A stretch of DNA of 64,000 nt from Segatella copri (GCF_026015295.1 NZ_JAPDUW010000001.1:248001-312000); one strand, 5' to 3'; numbered from the stretch's first letter, positions 1-10,002 are shown. The notes: a model not told the origin generated them from the sequence alone. Numbers and translations are program-made.

Positions 1-1
1 G

Positions 2-583
2 GTGAATGTGCCTGATACCTTGAGTTGGGTAGACGAGGAGCGTGATGTAAGTTCATGGTTGGGTAACCCGATGCAGCGTGAGGCTTTCAACAAGCTTTAC
101 AGTGTGGCAGACCGTGTACGTATCGCCAACGATCCACGTATCAATCAGGACTGGGATTACCTGCAGGCAAGTAACAACTTCCGCTTCATGACTACCAAGC
201 CAAGCAATGTGGGTCTTGACAGAGGTATCTATTCAAGTCCTTTCGATGCTTTCACTAACTATATGAACATTCTTGGCGACTTCATCACCCGAGTAAACGA
301 CCTCTATCCTGCTGATGTTGATAACGATCAGCTTGAGGGCCTGCTTACTACCATCAAGAATCAGGATGAAGAGCTTGAGATGAAGGACAAGGAGATTGTC
401 CGTCTTCAGGCTAAGATTGAAAAGATAGAGAAGGAGGCTGAGAAGCACCATGGCGAGAAGCCTGCTAAGGCTGCTCCTGCCAAGAAGGCCGCAGCTAAGC
501 CTGCAGCCAAGAAGACTCCTGCCAAGAAGGCTCCTGCCAAGAAAACAACAAAGGCAGAGCCTACAGAAGAAAAGAAAGATTAG
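2..583 (+). CDS. GH57 alpha-amylase family protein, C-terminal part (5' end outside window)
   Basis: The reading frame is open to the left edge, so only the last ~193 residues are visible; the GTG at position 2 is not claimed as the start. Residues 1-115 (SWVDEERDVSSWLGN near the start, NYMNILGDFITRVNDLYP near 88-105) match, from memory, the end of the long GH57 alpha-amylases of Bacteroidales that act on alpha-1,4-glucans, probably in the cytoplasm. Residues ~116-148 are heptad-like and charged (coiled coil). The last ~45 residues are a Lys/Ala/Pro tail made of PAKK and AAKK units followed by an acidic EPTEEKKD end, resembling histone H1-like tails. The tail is not part of the GH57 catalytic fold as known. 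Family call is fairly safe; tail function unknown. Confidence 0.75.
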   Translation: MNVPDTLSWVDEERDVSSWLGNPMQREAFNKLYSVADRVRIANDPRINQDWDYLQASNNFRFMTTKPSNVGLDRGIYSSPFDAFTNYMNILGDFITRVNDLYPADVDNDQLEGLLTTIKNQDEELEMKDKEIVRLQAKIEKIEKEAEKHHGEKPAKAAPAKKAAAKPAAKKTPAKKAPAKKTTKAEPTEEKKD

Positions 584-608
584 AATTTTTAGATTACTCA
601 TAAAGATT

Positions 609-650
609 AATCCCCCTCGCTGCATTGATTTGCAATGAGGGGGATTTTTT
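609..650 (+). terminator. Rho-independent terminator, likely shared by converging genes
   Basis: Perfect 10-bp stem AATCCCCCTC / GAGGGGGATT with an 18-nt loop, followed by TTTTTT on the plus strand. It ends the GH57 gene; the convergent GH43 gene ends at 696, and the same hairpin could stop it, although the T-tract on the minus strand is poor. Confidence 0.8.
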
Positions 651-695
651 AATTTCCCAAAATATTCTCTGAAATAACGCGTTAGCTGGAAAGCG

Positions 696-2486
696 TTATT
701 TTTCGAAATGAATCCAGTCTACGTCGAAGAAGGCAGCATCGTTCTTCTTGGCTGTGCGGGTGTTGAAGAAACCGAGCTTGGCACCTATCCACTTGCCTTC
801 GCGTACAGTAAACGGATTGCCTATCTTGATAAACTTCTTACCATCCAGACTGTAGCTCCATTCAGCGATAGCCTGTATCTGGTTGGCGATGCCTTCGCTA
901 TGAACCTTCACGCGGAGCCATACATCCTGGGTAGCGATGCGGGAAGAAGGAATATCATCTACGGCATACTTCACGGTGTAAGGTTGAGGCTGCTTGCTGG
1001 TCTTGATGGCCACTTGCTTTACCACCTTCTCAGCCTTTCCCTTCTCAGCCTTCTCGCAGGTTACATATTGCAAAACAACACCCTCTTCCTTGGTATCAAC
1101 AAACTTGAGTGCCGCATAGTCCATGCCTTGCATGATCATGCCGGCGCTTTCGCCCAATACCTTATCATTTTCCTTGTAAGCCTCGGTGCGGTTAGGTATG
1201 AACTTCACCTTGGCAGTAGCAGTAAAGTTCTCGGTAGGGAGTTTCTGGAGCAGGAGGTTTGGCAAATCATACAGGTTCTTTACATCTTCTGCCTGCTGCA
1301 CGCCATAGAGACGCAACTTGGAGTTCTTGGCATCACAGAAGTACCAGTACTGACTGTAAGGACCGTTCCACTGCCATTGCAGACCTAAATCTACGCTGTT
1401 GAAATCATCCGATTCCTTAGGCTGGAAGTTACCGCTTGATGGCAGGTTTGGCTTCTTCCATTGCTGAACAGGGTCACCGCAGCCGTCACCATCCTTGTCG
1501 TCTCCGATAACGAGCCAGTCGTTTACCCATTTGGCTGGTTGCAGATGAACCACACGACCATAAGCATGCTTATCCTGGAAGTGGAGGAACCAGTCTTCGC
1601 CGTTCTGGGTATCTACCCATGCACCCTGGTGAGGGCCGTTTACCTTCTTGTTCTTTCCCTGTGCCATGCCCACATACTCCTCGTAAGGACCGTATGGATT
1701 CTTGGAACGCAGTTCTACCTGCCAGCCATACTTTACTCCGCCCGCAGGACTCATGATATAATAATATCCGTTGCGCTTGTAGAATTTGGTTCCCTCGATG
1801 GTAGGCTGGTCTTCGTGACCATCATATACGATGCGTGAAGGACCGGTAACCTTGGTTCCGTCTGGTGACATTGGAGCCACGAAGAGCACTGACTTGATGC
1901 CGGCTCTTGAACCGGCGCATCCATGTGAAAGATAAGCCTTGCCGTCCTCATCCCAAAGAGGGCAGCAGTCGATAAGACCTTTTCCCTTCATCACCCAGGT
2001 GATAGGCTCCCAAGGACCGCGTGGGTCTTGTGTCTTGGTCATGAAGAGACCCTGGTCAGGATCGCCACAGTAGATATAGAACCATCCGTCGTGATAGCGT
2101 ATAGAGGGTGCCCACACATAGTTACCATGCTGAACCTTCTTGCGCCAATCCAGTTCGGTGCCCTGGTATTCAGGCAAAACCGGATAGTCATCGAGTAGGG
2201 CAGCACCGATAATCTCCCAGTTTACCAGGTCGGTGCTGTGCAGAATCTGCAAGCCTGGGAAACACTGGAAGGAAGAGGAGGTCATATAGTAGTCATTGCC
2301 CACACGGCATACATCTGGGTCTGAGTAGTCGGCGTCAATTACCGGGTTGCGGTACATTCCGTTCTTCAGGTTCGGATTCCATGTCTTGGATACCGCTTTC
2401 TGGGCATTCACGCTCAGCGCAGAGAGCGGAGAACTCAATGCGATGGTGGCGAGAATGCACAGGAGTGAATGATATTTTATTTTCAT
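696..2486 (-). CDS. Secreted GH43 glycoside hydrolase (beta-xylosidase / alpha-L-arabinofuranosidase type)
   Basis: 596 residues with a signal peptide (hydrophobic to ALS, cleavage near SVNAQ). The GH43 five-blade propeller is shown by NPVIDADYSDPDVC (catalytic base Asp in the first blade, ~47-60), WAPSIRYHDGWFYIYCGDP (middle Asp) and QPTIEGTKFYKRNGYYYI (general acid Glu). The last ~200 residues (DDFNSVDLGLQWQWN onward) form the concanavalin-like sandwich usual in GH43 beta-xylosidases. Likely removes xylose or arabinose side sugars from pectin such as xylogalacturonan, in the periplasm or at the surface. Starts 21 bp after the GH28 gene and is probably cotranscribed with it. Subfamily and exact substrate are inferred only. 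Confidence 0.88.
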   Translation of the reverse strand: MKIKYHSLLCILATIALSSPLSALSVNAQKAVSKTWNPNLKNGMYRNPVIDADYSDPDVCRVGNDYYMTSSSFQCFPGLQILHSTDLVNWEIIGAALLDDYPVLPEYQGTELDWRKKVQHGNYVWAPSIRYHDGWFYIYCGDPDQGLFMTKTQDPRGPWEPITWVMKGKGLIDCCPLWDEDGKAYLSHGCAGSRAGIKSVLFVAPMSPDGTKVTGPSRIVYDGHEDQPTIEGTKFYKRNGYYYIMSPAGGVKYGWQVELRSKNPYGPYEEYVGMAQGKNKKVNGPHQGAWVDTQNGEDWFLHFQDKHAYGRVVHLQPAKWVNDWLVIGDDKDGDGCGDPVQQWKKPNLPSSGNFQPKESDDFNSVDLGLQWQWNGPYSQYWYFCDAKNSKLRLYGVQQAEDVKNLYDLPNLLLQKLPTENFTATAKVKFIPNRTEAYKENDKVLGESAGMIMQGMDYAALKFVDTKEEGVVLQYVTCEKAEKGKAEKVVKQVAIKTSKQPQPYTVKYAVDDIPSSRIATQDVWLRVKVHSEGIANQIQAIAEWSYSLDGKKFIKIGNPFTVREGKWIGAKLGFFNTRTAKKNDAAFFDVDWIHFEK

Positions 2487-2507
2487 TGTTACCGATGTTA
2501 AAATGAA

Positions 2508-4538
2508 TTATTTAGCTACGTATTTCTTGTTGTTGTAGATATAGATACCTTTTTTGAGACCTTGCAGGTCTTCTGCCTTGGCATTGAGCTTTACCATGCG
2601 ACCGCTGAGGTCGTAAATGTTGTTATTGTTTACCTTGGCGGTTAAAACAACATTGTTGATACCTGAACTTGTTACCTTTACACCTTTCAGTGTGATAACC
2701 CAAGCGGCTTGTGCATCTTGTGGTGTGAAGGTAAGAACGCCAGTAGCAGGAGTGTCAAGTGTAATATCAAACTTTGTGCTCGTATCCGTTTGGGTTGTAC
2801 GGCTAGGGAATACGTATTTGTCGCTGGCAAAGGTTGTTCCGTTCAGTTCGCCGAGATAGCAAGTCTTGTTGTCTTCATTGGCATATCCTGCAAATGTAGC
2901 CGATGTAATGGTAATATTCTCAGGCAGGTTGATGGTAAACTGTATGCCCTTGCTATACTTGATGGTATTGCTTTTAGCTGTAGCGTAACCTTTGCTGCTC
3001 TCTATGCTGCAACCGTTATTGAACGTCCATGGAGATGGATCTGTGCTTGAAGAAGTGCTGGTTGAAGCATCCAGAATATAGCTTACTTCTGTTGTCTCAC
3101 CTGGATTGGGAGTGGGATTTGTACCTGCCCCTGTAGCATCACACTGGTCATCTACTATAGAATCGTACTGGCGAATCCAGAGTTTGCCCGACTGGCATGT
3201 AATCTTAGAGTTGTTCTTGAACACGAGATTATCTACGAAGCGGATATCGATGCCCTTCTTGGCTGAAATCTGCACATTGTCGAGTGTCACGTTCTTGATG
3301 TGGCTCTCAGGGCGGCCAATCAGGAAGATAGCGTTACCTTCGCATACATCTGTTGTCTTCACGTTCTGAAGCAGAATGTTGGTGTAGGTTGGGGTAGTAC
3401 TATCAAGAGCTCTGGCATTTGCTTTATCTACGGCAGGGTCGCTGTTGTAGTTCTTGTCGTAGTAGCAGTCGATAGAGAATGGATTCTTAACCTTGGTCAT
3501 GGTGAAGTTGCTGAACTTCCAATCCTCCTCGCCACCGCCACGCAGTGTACCATTGCTATTGATACCCGTCTTCATGCGGATTCCTGCTGTTGTTCCGTTC
3601 ATGTTGATATTGTCGAACCATACATGCTTGATGTTTTTGGTGAAACTACCGATAGAAGCACCATGTCCTGTACCGAAGTCGCAGTTCCATACATGGATAT
3701 ATTGTGCATCATTGTCACAAACGATATTGTCATCGCCGTTGCTGATGTTACAGTTGTAGATATTAACGTATGGACCCCAGATAGAGATTCCATCGGTGTT
3801 ATGCGATGCCTTTCCCTTGCCAGCTTCAGATGAAGGTTCACTGATAATCAGATCATGGATGGTAGCATGGCTAGCCTTACCACTGTTGCTGATGGTGATG
3901 TTTACACCCGGAGTATTCTGAATCTTGAAGTTGCGGAGCAGGAAGCGCTTGCCCTGCTCGAAGCGGATCATTGCACCAGGATTGAAGGTTTCGCCATTCT
4001 CTCTTGCGAGCCACCAACGTGCACCCTGACCGTCGATGACAGAAGTTTCACCTTCACCCTCGATAACAATGTCGGTAACGTTCTTACCCTTGTTCTCTCC
4101 GCCGATGAAGACAGTCTTTGTGTTAGGAGCCTTGCCGTATTCTACGAGTTTCAATGTGGCACCTGCGCTGAGGTGAAGGATGGTCTTCGCCTTGATGCTG
4201 AGTACCTCGGTCTTGCTTGTCATCTGGTCTGTGCTACCAAACATCCATGTACCGGCAGGAATCACGACCATACCACCTGTTGTAGGCACAGCATCAAGTG
4301 CTTTCTGGATAGCCTTGGTGTTGTCTGCAGCAGATGTCGAGGCACCATAATCCTTGATATTAAATGTGTTTACCGAAGTGATGGCAGGCAACTGTGGCAG
4401 TTCTACGGCAGTCCATCCTTCAGGAGTGTTCTGTGCGTTCTGCTCGGCTGTGATACCAGCGAAAGTTTGTGCTTTTGCGAACATAGGCAGAGCCATGAGC
4501 GCAGCCAGCACGACTGTCTTAATGATTGATTTCTTCAT
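2508..4538 (-). CDS. Secreted GH28 polygalacturonase-like enzyme with C-terminal accessory domain
   Basis: 676 residues, signal peptide MKKSIIKTVVLAALMALPMFAKAQ. A right-handed beta-helix with all four GH28 signatures: NTDGIS, GDDNIV, GHGASIGS and RMKTG, so the catalytic Asp triad is intact. It should hydrolyse alpha-1,4-galacturonan or a rhamnogalacturonan backbone. After residue ~465 a Pro/Thr linker (NPTPNPGET) leads to a ~150-residue beta-rich domain of unknown binding role, then a tail IYDLSGRM...GIYIYNNKKYVAK of the kind found on secreted Prevotella proteins. First gene of a two-gene unit with GH43; it has its own promoter and operator upstream. Confidence 0.88.
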   Translation of the reverse strand: MKKSIIKTVVLAALMALPMFAKAQTFAGITAEQNAQNTPEGWTAVELPQLPAITSVNTFNIKDYGASTSAADNTKAIQKALDAVPTTGGMVVIPAGTWMFGSTDQMTSKTEVLSIKAKTILHLSAGATLKLVEYGKAPNTKTVFIGGENKGKNVTDIVIEGEGETSVIDGQGARWWLARENGETFNPGAMIRFEQGKRFLLRNFKIQNTPGVNITISNSGKASHATIHDLIISEPSSEAGKGKASHNTDGISIWGPYVNIYNCNISNGDDNIVCDNDAQYIHVWNCDFGTGHGASIGSFTKNIKHVWFDNINMNGTTAGIRMKTGINSNGTLRGGGEEDWKFSNFTMTKVKNPFSIDCYYDKNYNSDPAVDKANARALDSTTPTYTNILLQNVKTTDVCEGNAIFLIGRPESHIKNVTLDNVQISAKKGIDIRFVDNLVFKNNSKITCQSGKLWIRQYDSIVDDQCDATGAGTNPTPNPGETTEVSYILDASTSTSSSTDPSPWTFNNGCSIESSKGYATAKSNTIKYSKGIQFTINLPENITITSATFAGYANEDNKTCYLGELNGTTFASDKYVFPSRTTQTDTSTKFDITLDTPATGVLTFTPQDAQAAWVITLKGVKVTSSGINNVVLTAKVNNNNIYDLSGRMVKLNAKAEDLQGLKKGIYIYNNKKYVAK

Positions 4539-4590
4539 TTCTTCTTAGGTTTATTTATTTTATTATTTTTGTATTCTATAAGATTTTCTG

Positions 4591-4658
4591 CAAAGTTACG
4601 ACATTTTTGCTTATCACATGCAGATTGTGAATGAAAAACTACGAAAACGATTACGTAT
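4591..4658 (-). promoter_or_regulatory. Promoter of the GH28-GH43 unit with upstream PUL operator (site A)
   Basis: Reading the minus strand, the -7 box TAACTTTG lies at 4598-4591, fitting Bacteroidota TAnnTTTG; the leader is ~45 nt. At 4643-4658, 45 bp upstream, the plus strand reads GAAAACGATTACGTAT, part of a longer stretch almost identical to the site upstream of the CE8 gene (see 21553-21568). The position fits an activator site. Confidence 0.6.
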
Positions 4659-4674
4659 ACCTTGCCGATAGAAC

Positions 4675-4724
4675 CAAAAGAAAGACCGTATCCATCAGGA
4701 ATTATCTCCCTAGGATACGGTCTT
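4675..4724 (-). terminator. Terminator of the first susCD unit
   Basis: 12-bp perfect stem AAGACCGTATCC / GGATACGGTCTT, with a T-rich tail (TTTCTTTTGG) when read on the minus strand, 58 bp after the SusD stop. It separates the susCD unit from the GH28-GH43 promoter. Confidence 0.8.
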
Positions 4725-4781
4725 AAACCTAATGATTAACGTATGTCCTGATAGGTTTTCTTATCAACATAATGACTTTGA

Positions 4782-6491
4782 TTAGTAACCAGGATTCTGG
4801 TCGGCTAATGTCAGTTGGTCATTGGCATCAATTGCAGCCTGTGGGATAGGGCGAAGAAGCTTCTTGCCGATATACTGGGCAGCCTTGTCTCCCATCTCAT
4901 GGTTATACTTGGTGCAACGTGTTACCAGGGTCTGTGTTCTGCGCAAATCCATCCAGCGTGCCTCATTACCGAAGTTCTCGCATGCATTCTCATCAAGGAT
5001 GTCATCGATAGTGATAGTTCCTGTAAGTGCAGGAAGACCAGCGCGCTGGTGAACCTCGTTGAGTCGTGCTAATGCTTTATCATTAACACCAGCCTTCAGA
5101 TAAGCCTCAGCTGCTACGAGATACATCTCTGGCAAAGTGATGATATGGATGTCGCGATAGCAGGTGTTCTTCTCTGTGGTAGCAGTCTTGCTGTCGTCAA
5201 ACTTCTTGCATGGATTTGAACTACATACCAGTTGCTGGTTATCGTAATATTCCATATCGGAGCCATCCATATTCTGTGCCTCCTTAGTCTGTGAATCCAT
5301 CGGAATGCGATAGGTGTTTGCTCTGTTGGCTGGGTCTTTAGCCTTCCATGCAGCAAAGTCGGCATCGGTCTCATACCATGCAGAATAGTAACGAACCACA
5401 GGATAACCCTTTAGGCTCTCACCATTCTTATACCATGTCCAGTAGCCGGTACCTGCAGCATTTCCCTTGTTCATATTTGGCAATTCCTTCATAAAGGTAG
5501 CATCGTAACGCAGGTCGCCCTTTTTGAAGCAATGCAAGGCATAGAGGGTTGGTACATAGCTGGAGGTTGTAGCCTTGATGTTATCCTCGTTTCCACCCAG
5601 ATAGTTACAGTAGTAGCCGCTCCATTCTGTACCACCTGATGTTGTATTGTTGGCTGTAGCCAAATCATATTCCACATCCCAAAGGAACTCTTCGTTGTCA
5701 TCGCCCGATCCGTCTGCCTTCCAGAGCTTGGCAAATGGGGTAGTCAGTTTTCTGCCTGCAATCACCTCATCGGCAAGAGCTGCAGCCTTGGAGAAGTAGT
5801 CTTGTTTGTTGAGGTCCCATGCTGCAGAAAGGTAGGTTTTGGCTAGGATAGCCTTGGCTGTTTCCTGGCTGATTCTGCCGCCACCCTTGGTAGCTGTAGA
5901 AGCCTGAAGCACATTCTTGCTGATAACATCTTCGAGTTCGCTGATGATATAGGCATATACATCTGCAGCAGAAGACTTCGGATACCCTGTGTCTGCTGTG
6001 GTGAGGAAGTCCTTCATGATAGGCACACCACCGAAGTTGTTTACCAGAAGATAATACTCGTAGGCTGCCAATACACGGGCTTCGCCTATAAGCTGCCCCT
6101 TAGTCTTTTCATCAACTTGGGCTGTCTGTGCATAATATGACACAGAGTTGGCTGCACGTATACCTGAATAGAGGTAAGTATAGAGATTCTTGATATCCGT
6201 ATTTTCTGGAGTCAAGGTCTCGTAAGTATTCAATGCCTCGTTCATCTTGTTACGGCCATCGGCATACATGTCTGTACCTGCTGAGAAACAGCTAGTGAAC
6301 AGAGGAGCTGCATAAACGTTTTGCAGATGCTGATAGGCATCATTGACGAGGTTGTTTAATCCCTCTTTTGTCGCAAAACTCTGTTTGGCAGTTACATTCG
6401 ACTTGTTGCTAGCATCCAGAAAGTCGCTGCAACTTGTCATGGTTCCCATGCAGCAGGCCGCCAATGCTACGCTATATAATATCTTTTTCAT
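4782..6491 (-). CDS. SusD/RagB-family surface glycan-binding lipoprotein (first pair)
   Basis: 569 residues. Lipoprotein signal with lipobox ending at the Cys of MTSCSDFLDASN; the +2/+3 Ser-Asp region fits surface export. N-terminal TPR-like helices of the SusD fold (YLYSGIRAANS, GQLIGEARVLAAYEYYLLVNNFGGVPI) and the late DENACENFGNEARWMDLRRT segment are typical RagB/SusD signatures. It forms the lid over its partner SusC, which starts 24 bp upstream in the same unit, and captures oligosaccharides, here presumably pectin fragments given the neighbours. Substrate is inferred from context. Confidence 0.93.
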   Translation of the reverse strand: MKKILYSVALAACCMGTMTSCSDFLDASNKSNVTAKQSFATKEGLNNLVNDAYQHLQNVYAAPLFTSCFSAGTDMYADGRNKMNEALNTYETLTPENTDIKNLYTYLYSGIRAANSVSYYAQTAQVDEKTKGQLIGEARVLAAYEYYLLVNNFGGVPIMKDFLTTADTGYPKSSAADVYAYIISELEDVISKNVLQASTATKGGGRISQETAKAILAKTYLSAAWDLNKQDYFSKAAALADEVIAGRKLTTPFAKLWKADGSGDDNEEFLWDVEYDLATANNTTSGGTEWSGYYCNYLGGNEDNIKATTSSYVPTLYALHCFKKGDLRYDATFMKELPNMNKGNAAGTGYWTWYKNGESLKGYPVVRYYSAWYETDADFAAWKAKDPANRANTYRIPMDSQTKEAQNMDGSDMEYYDNQQLVCSSNPCKKFDDSKTATTEKNTCYRDIHIITLPEMYLVAAEAYLKAGVNDKALARLNEVHQRAGLPALTGTITIDDILDENACENFGNEARWMDLRRTQTLVTRCTKYNHEMGDKAAQYIGKKLLRPIPQAAIDANDQLTLADQNPGY

Positions 6492-6515
6492 AATTGTTTA
6501 TTTCATTTAATGAGA

Positions 6516-9500
6516 TTAGAACTTAAGATTTACACCAAACTGGTAGGTTACAGATGATGGACCGCCATTCTGCAGATTCTGTGATGCCCACTCTGGGTCG
6601 AAGCCCTTGTAGTTGGTGAAGCAGAATGGGTTCAGAACGTTTACATAAACACGGAGATTTCTGATACCTGCCTTGTTTACTACGCTCTTAGGCAATGTGT
6701 AACCCAGGGTAATGTTCTTAACCTTGGTGAAAGAGGTCTTCTGATACTGGAAACCTTCTCCCTTGGCTGAACCCTTGTCACCGAAGTAACCACCCATAGA
6801 TGTATCGCTGTTGTTTGGATAAGGATACTTTCCGTAGTGGGTCTCTGTGGCGGTTGTAATCTCACCTGTTGCATGATCGATGATTGGTGCTCCCTTTGGT
6901 ATGTAGTAATCCAACTTCATGTGGGCATTACCACGGTCGCTATACTTCATATACTTCTCATGGAAATAGCTGCGTGACCAGAATCCGCTCTTGGTATAGA
7001 ACATGATGGAGAAGTCGAAGCCCTTGAAATATACATTGGTAGAGAAACTACCTGTCCAGCGAGGATCTGTGCAGCCATAAATCTGCTTATCGTTGTCGTC
7101 AATCTTACCGTCATCGTTCCAGTCGTTTACGGCTACCTGACCTTCATACCACTTATACTTAGTGCCATACTTCTCGTAGAATTCCTTCAAGGTATAGTGC
7201 TTGTCACCATTCATGGTGTGCATGGTTACACCCTTGTCGGTGATGACATCGGTATGGGTATAGTCACGGAGTACATTCAGTGGCTCGCCGATAAACCAGT
7301 TGTTGGCTACCTCATCAACCTTACCGTTACTCAACTCCTTAATCTTGTTCCAGTTGCGGGCGAAGTTTACGTTCGCACTCCAGGAGAAGTCTTTCTTGTT
7401 GATGATGTTAAAGTTCAAACCGAGTTCAATACCTCTGTTTTGGACAGAACCTACATTGAAGGTTGAAGTCTTCTCACCAGTTTCGATAGGCACTGAACGT
7501 GACATAATCTGACCATCAGAAAGACGGTTGTAGAAGTCGGCTGTTACATTGATGCGGTTTTTCAGGAAACTCAGGTCGAGACCGAGGTCAAACTCTTTAA
7601 CCTTCTCCCAGATGAGTTCTGTATTTACCAATCCGTTAGGATGATAACCCTGTACCTCTTTGCCATCTATGGTTACATAAGATGGACCTGTAGCAGAAGC
7701 GATAGTTACATAGTCACCCACATTGTTGTTACCGGTAACACCGTATGACAGACGGAGTTTAGCATTATCAAGCCAGTTGTTGAACTGCTTCATCCAAGCT
7801 TCATCTGAGATACGCCATGCTGCAGCTACAGAAGGGAACCAGCCCCATCGGTTGCCGTCTGCGAAGCGTGAACTGCCATCGGTACGGAGTGTAGCTGTAG
7901 CCATGTAACGGCCCTTATAAGAATAGTTGGCACGGAAAGCGAATGACTCCAATGATGACTCAGTATAAGAACTTGAGAGGGTCTTGTCGCCGCTGGCTGT
8001 TCCCAGATTGTGGAATGTAGTATGGTCGCTGGCGATACCCTTGCCTTCTTCATACTGGTATTCTGTATTGCTCTTGTAGAGTGAGAACAATGCCATAGCA
8101 CCAACAGTGTGGTCGCCAAATGTGCGGTTGTAGTCAAACTGGTTGTCCCACGTCCAGTCTACACGGGTAGTATTGGCTACTGAACCGAAGTTGGTCTTGT
8201 TCTTCTGGTAGTAAGTAGAACCTACATCGTTACCCTCGTTCAGACCTGTTGCATAGAAGATGCCCTGGCGCTTGTGAGAGTAGTTAGGAGAGAAGGTGGT
8301 TGTAAACTTCAATCCCTTGATGATGTTGGCACGCAGGTAGAAGTTACCCATCAGTCGGTACATCTTGGTCTCGTCGGTGTAGTTGCCGTCATTCAAATCT
8401 ATGAGCGGGTTATATGTAGATGTAAAATTTGCATCTGCACCAAAGGCTGCCTTTGCTCCCGGGTTAGGAATCAGGTTGCCATCTGCATCTGTAGGAGATA
8501 CGAATGGGTTGAAATAGAATGCATTCACGTATGGAGAATAAGTACCATCAGTACATACGTCCTGGGTGCGGCTCATTGACATGTTGGTAGAGAAACCTGC
8601 CTCGAATATCTTGGAGAGCTTGGCATCCATTGCTCCCTTGAAGTTGAAACGCTCATAGTCGTTGCCTTTGAATACGTTCTCTTCTCCCTGATAACCCATA
8701 CCTACACGGTAGTTGATCTTGTCTGTAGCACCGGCAGCACTGATAAAGTGGTTCTGCTGGGCGGCTGTGCGGGTAACCATTTTCTTCCAGTCGTAACCTT
8801 CGAAGTTTGGATCCATCATCAGCTCATAAATTTTGGAGTCTTTGTAGCTGGTTGCTCCCTTGCGGGCAAGGAAGGCAGAATTCAAGTCGGTATTCTTGAT
8901 GATGTAGTGTGGATGTCCTTCGGCATCAACACCCTTTCGGCTTGAGCCATCGTAGCTCTTTCCTTCAAGCGTGGTATATCTGGCAAAACGGTAATCCATA
9001 AACTCGTTGGCATCCATAAACTCAGGCATGCGCGCCAACTTCTTGATACCATAATATCCGTCATAAGAGATGGTAGCCTTCTGTGCCTTGTCTGCACCCT
9101 TGCTGCCCTTGGTGGTAATCATGATGACACCGGCAGAGGCACGGGAACCATAGATGGCGGTAGAAGATGCATCTTTCAATACGTCGATGCGATCGATATC
9201 ATCAGGATTGAGGAAGTCCATGTTGTCGCAAACTACACCATCGATAACATACAATGGCTGTGCCTGCTTGTTGATAGAAGCCTGTCCACGAACCTGAATA
9301 TTGAAGCCTGCACCTGCGCGGCTACCAGACTGGGTGATGTTGACACCAGGAACAGAACCCTGCAGAGACTCTGCAAGATTGGTAGTACCACGAGCGGCTA
9401 TCTTTTCTGAGTTGACAGATGCGATAGAACCAGTTACGTCGCGTTTACGCATAGTACCATAACCAACGACAACGACCTCGTCAAGGGCTGCATTGTCATC

Positions 9501-9791
9501 TTCAAGTACGATGTTCCATGTTTTCTGACTTCCTACTTTTACTTTCTTAGGCTTGCAGCCGATGTAGCTGAAAGTCAAGACCGCATTAGGGTCTGCGTTC
9601 TGGATGGTAAACTTACCGTCAAGGTCGGTGATGCCACCTGCTTTACCATTCTGGTCAGTAATGGTTACACCAATCATTGGGTCGCCATTAGCATCCTTAA
9701 CGGTACCTTGGATTGTTTTCTGCGCAAAAGCGAGGAAACAAACCGAACTCAAGGTCAGTGCCATGCTGGCACGTTTCAGTTGTTGATACAT
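6516..9791 (-). CDS. SusC/RagA-family TonB-dependent outer-membrane transporter (first pair)
   Basis: 1091 residues with signal peptide (…CFLAFAQ). Residues ~28-100 are the carboxypeptidase-regulatory-like beta-sandwich (IQGTVKDANGDPMIGV), followed by the TonB-box-like DEVVVVGYGT, the plug (RGQASINKQAQPLYVIDGV, TAIYGSRASAGVI) and a 22-strand barrel ending in Phe (VNLKF). No N-terminal STN domain, so there is no sign of direct anti-sigma signalling. Imports glycan oligomers with the SusD encoded 24 bp downstream. Leader of ~140 nt from the promoter at 9939. Confidence 0.95.
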   Translation of the reverse strand: MYQQLKRASMALTLSSVCFLAFAQKTIQGTVKDANGDPMIGVTITDQNGKAGGITDLDGKFTIQNADPNAVLTFSYIGCKPKKVKVGSQKTWNIVLEDDNAALDEVVVVGYGTMRKRDVTGSIASVNSEKIAARGTTNLAESLQGSVPGVNITQSGSRAGAGFNIQVRGQASINKQAQPLYVIDGVVCDNMDFLNPDDIDRIDVLKDASSTAIYGSRASAGVIMITTKGSKGADKAQKATISYDGYYGIKKLARMPEFMDANEFMDYRFARYTTLEGKSYDGSSRKGVDAEGHPHYIIKNTDLNSAFLARKGATSYKDSKIYELMMDPNFEGYDWKKMVTRTAAQQNHFISAAGATDKINYRVGMGYQGEENVFKGNDYERFNFKGAMDAKLSKIFEAGFSTNMSMSRTQDVCTDGTYSPYVNAFYFNPFVSPTDADGNLIPNPGAKAAFGADANFTSTYNPLIDLNDGNYTDETKMYRLMGNFYLRANIIKGLKFTTTFSPNYSHKRQGIFYATGLNEGNDVGSTYYQKNKTNFGSVANTTRVDWTWDNQFDYNRTFGDHTVGAMALFSLYKSNTEYQYEEGKGIASDHTTFHNLGTASGDKTLSSSYTESSLESFAFRANYSYKGRYMATATLRTDGSSRFADGNRWGWFPSVAAAWRISDEAWMKQFNNWLDNAKLRLSYGVTGNNNVGDYVTIASATGPSYVTIDGKEVQGYHPNGLVNTELIWEKVKEFDLGLDLSFLKNRINVTADFYNRLSDGQIMSRSVPIETGEKTSTFNVGSVQNRGIELGLNFNIINKKDFSWSANVNFARNWNKIKELSNGKVDEVANNWFIGEPLNVLRDYTHTDVITDKGVTMHTMNGDKHYTLKEFYEKYGTKYKWYEGQVAVNDWNDDGKIDDNDKQIYGCTDPRWTGSFSTNVYFKGFDFSIMFYTKSGFWSRSYFHEKYMKYSDRGNAHMKLDYYIPKGAPIIDHATGEITTATETHYGKYPYPNNSDTSMGGYFGDKGSAKGEGFQYQKTSFTKVKNITLGYTLPKSVVNKAGIRNLRVYVNVLNPFCFTNYKGFDPEWASQNLQNGGPSSVTYQFGVNLKF

Positions 9792-9938
9792 AACGATGTT
9801 TGTTTTGTAGGTTATTATTAATCTTGTTAAGTTTCTCTGGTCTAATTGAACTTACTAGCGATTAGTTGTTGTCGTGTTTGATTCTCAATAGATCATAAGG
9901 AATCTTCGATTTTTGGTTATAATCTTAGATTTCTGCTA

Positions 9939-10002
9939 CAAAGGTAATTAAAATTTTTAAATGTTGAATAAAATAAACGAAAAATCTAACGTAAACGTTT
10001 TC
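9939..10002 (-). promoter_or_regulatory. Promoter of first susCD unit with upstream PUL operator (site B)
   Basis: Minus-strand -7 box TACCTTTG (9946-9939). At 9987-10002 the plus strand reads TAACGTAAACGTTTTC; its complement GAAAACGTTTACGTTA fits the operator seen at three other units, 41 bp above the -7 box. A further, one-base-shorter variant, TACGTAACGTTTAC, lies at 10065-10078. Confidence 0.6.
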
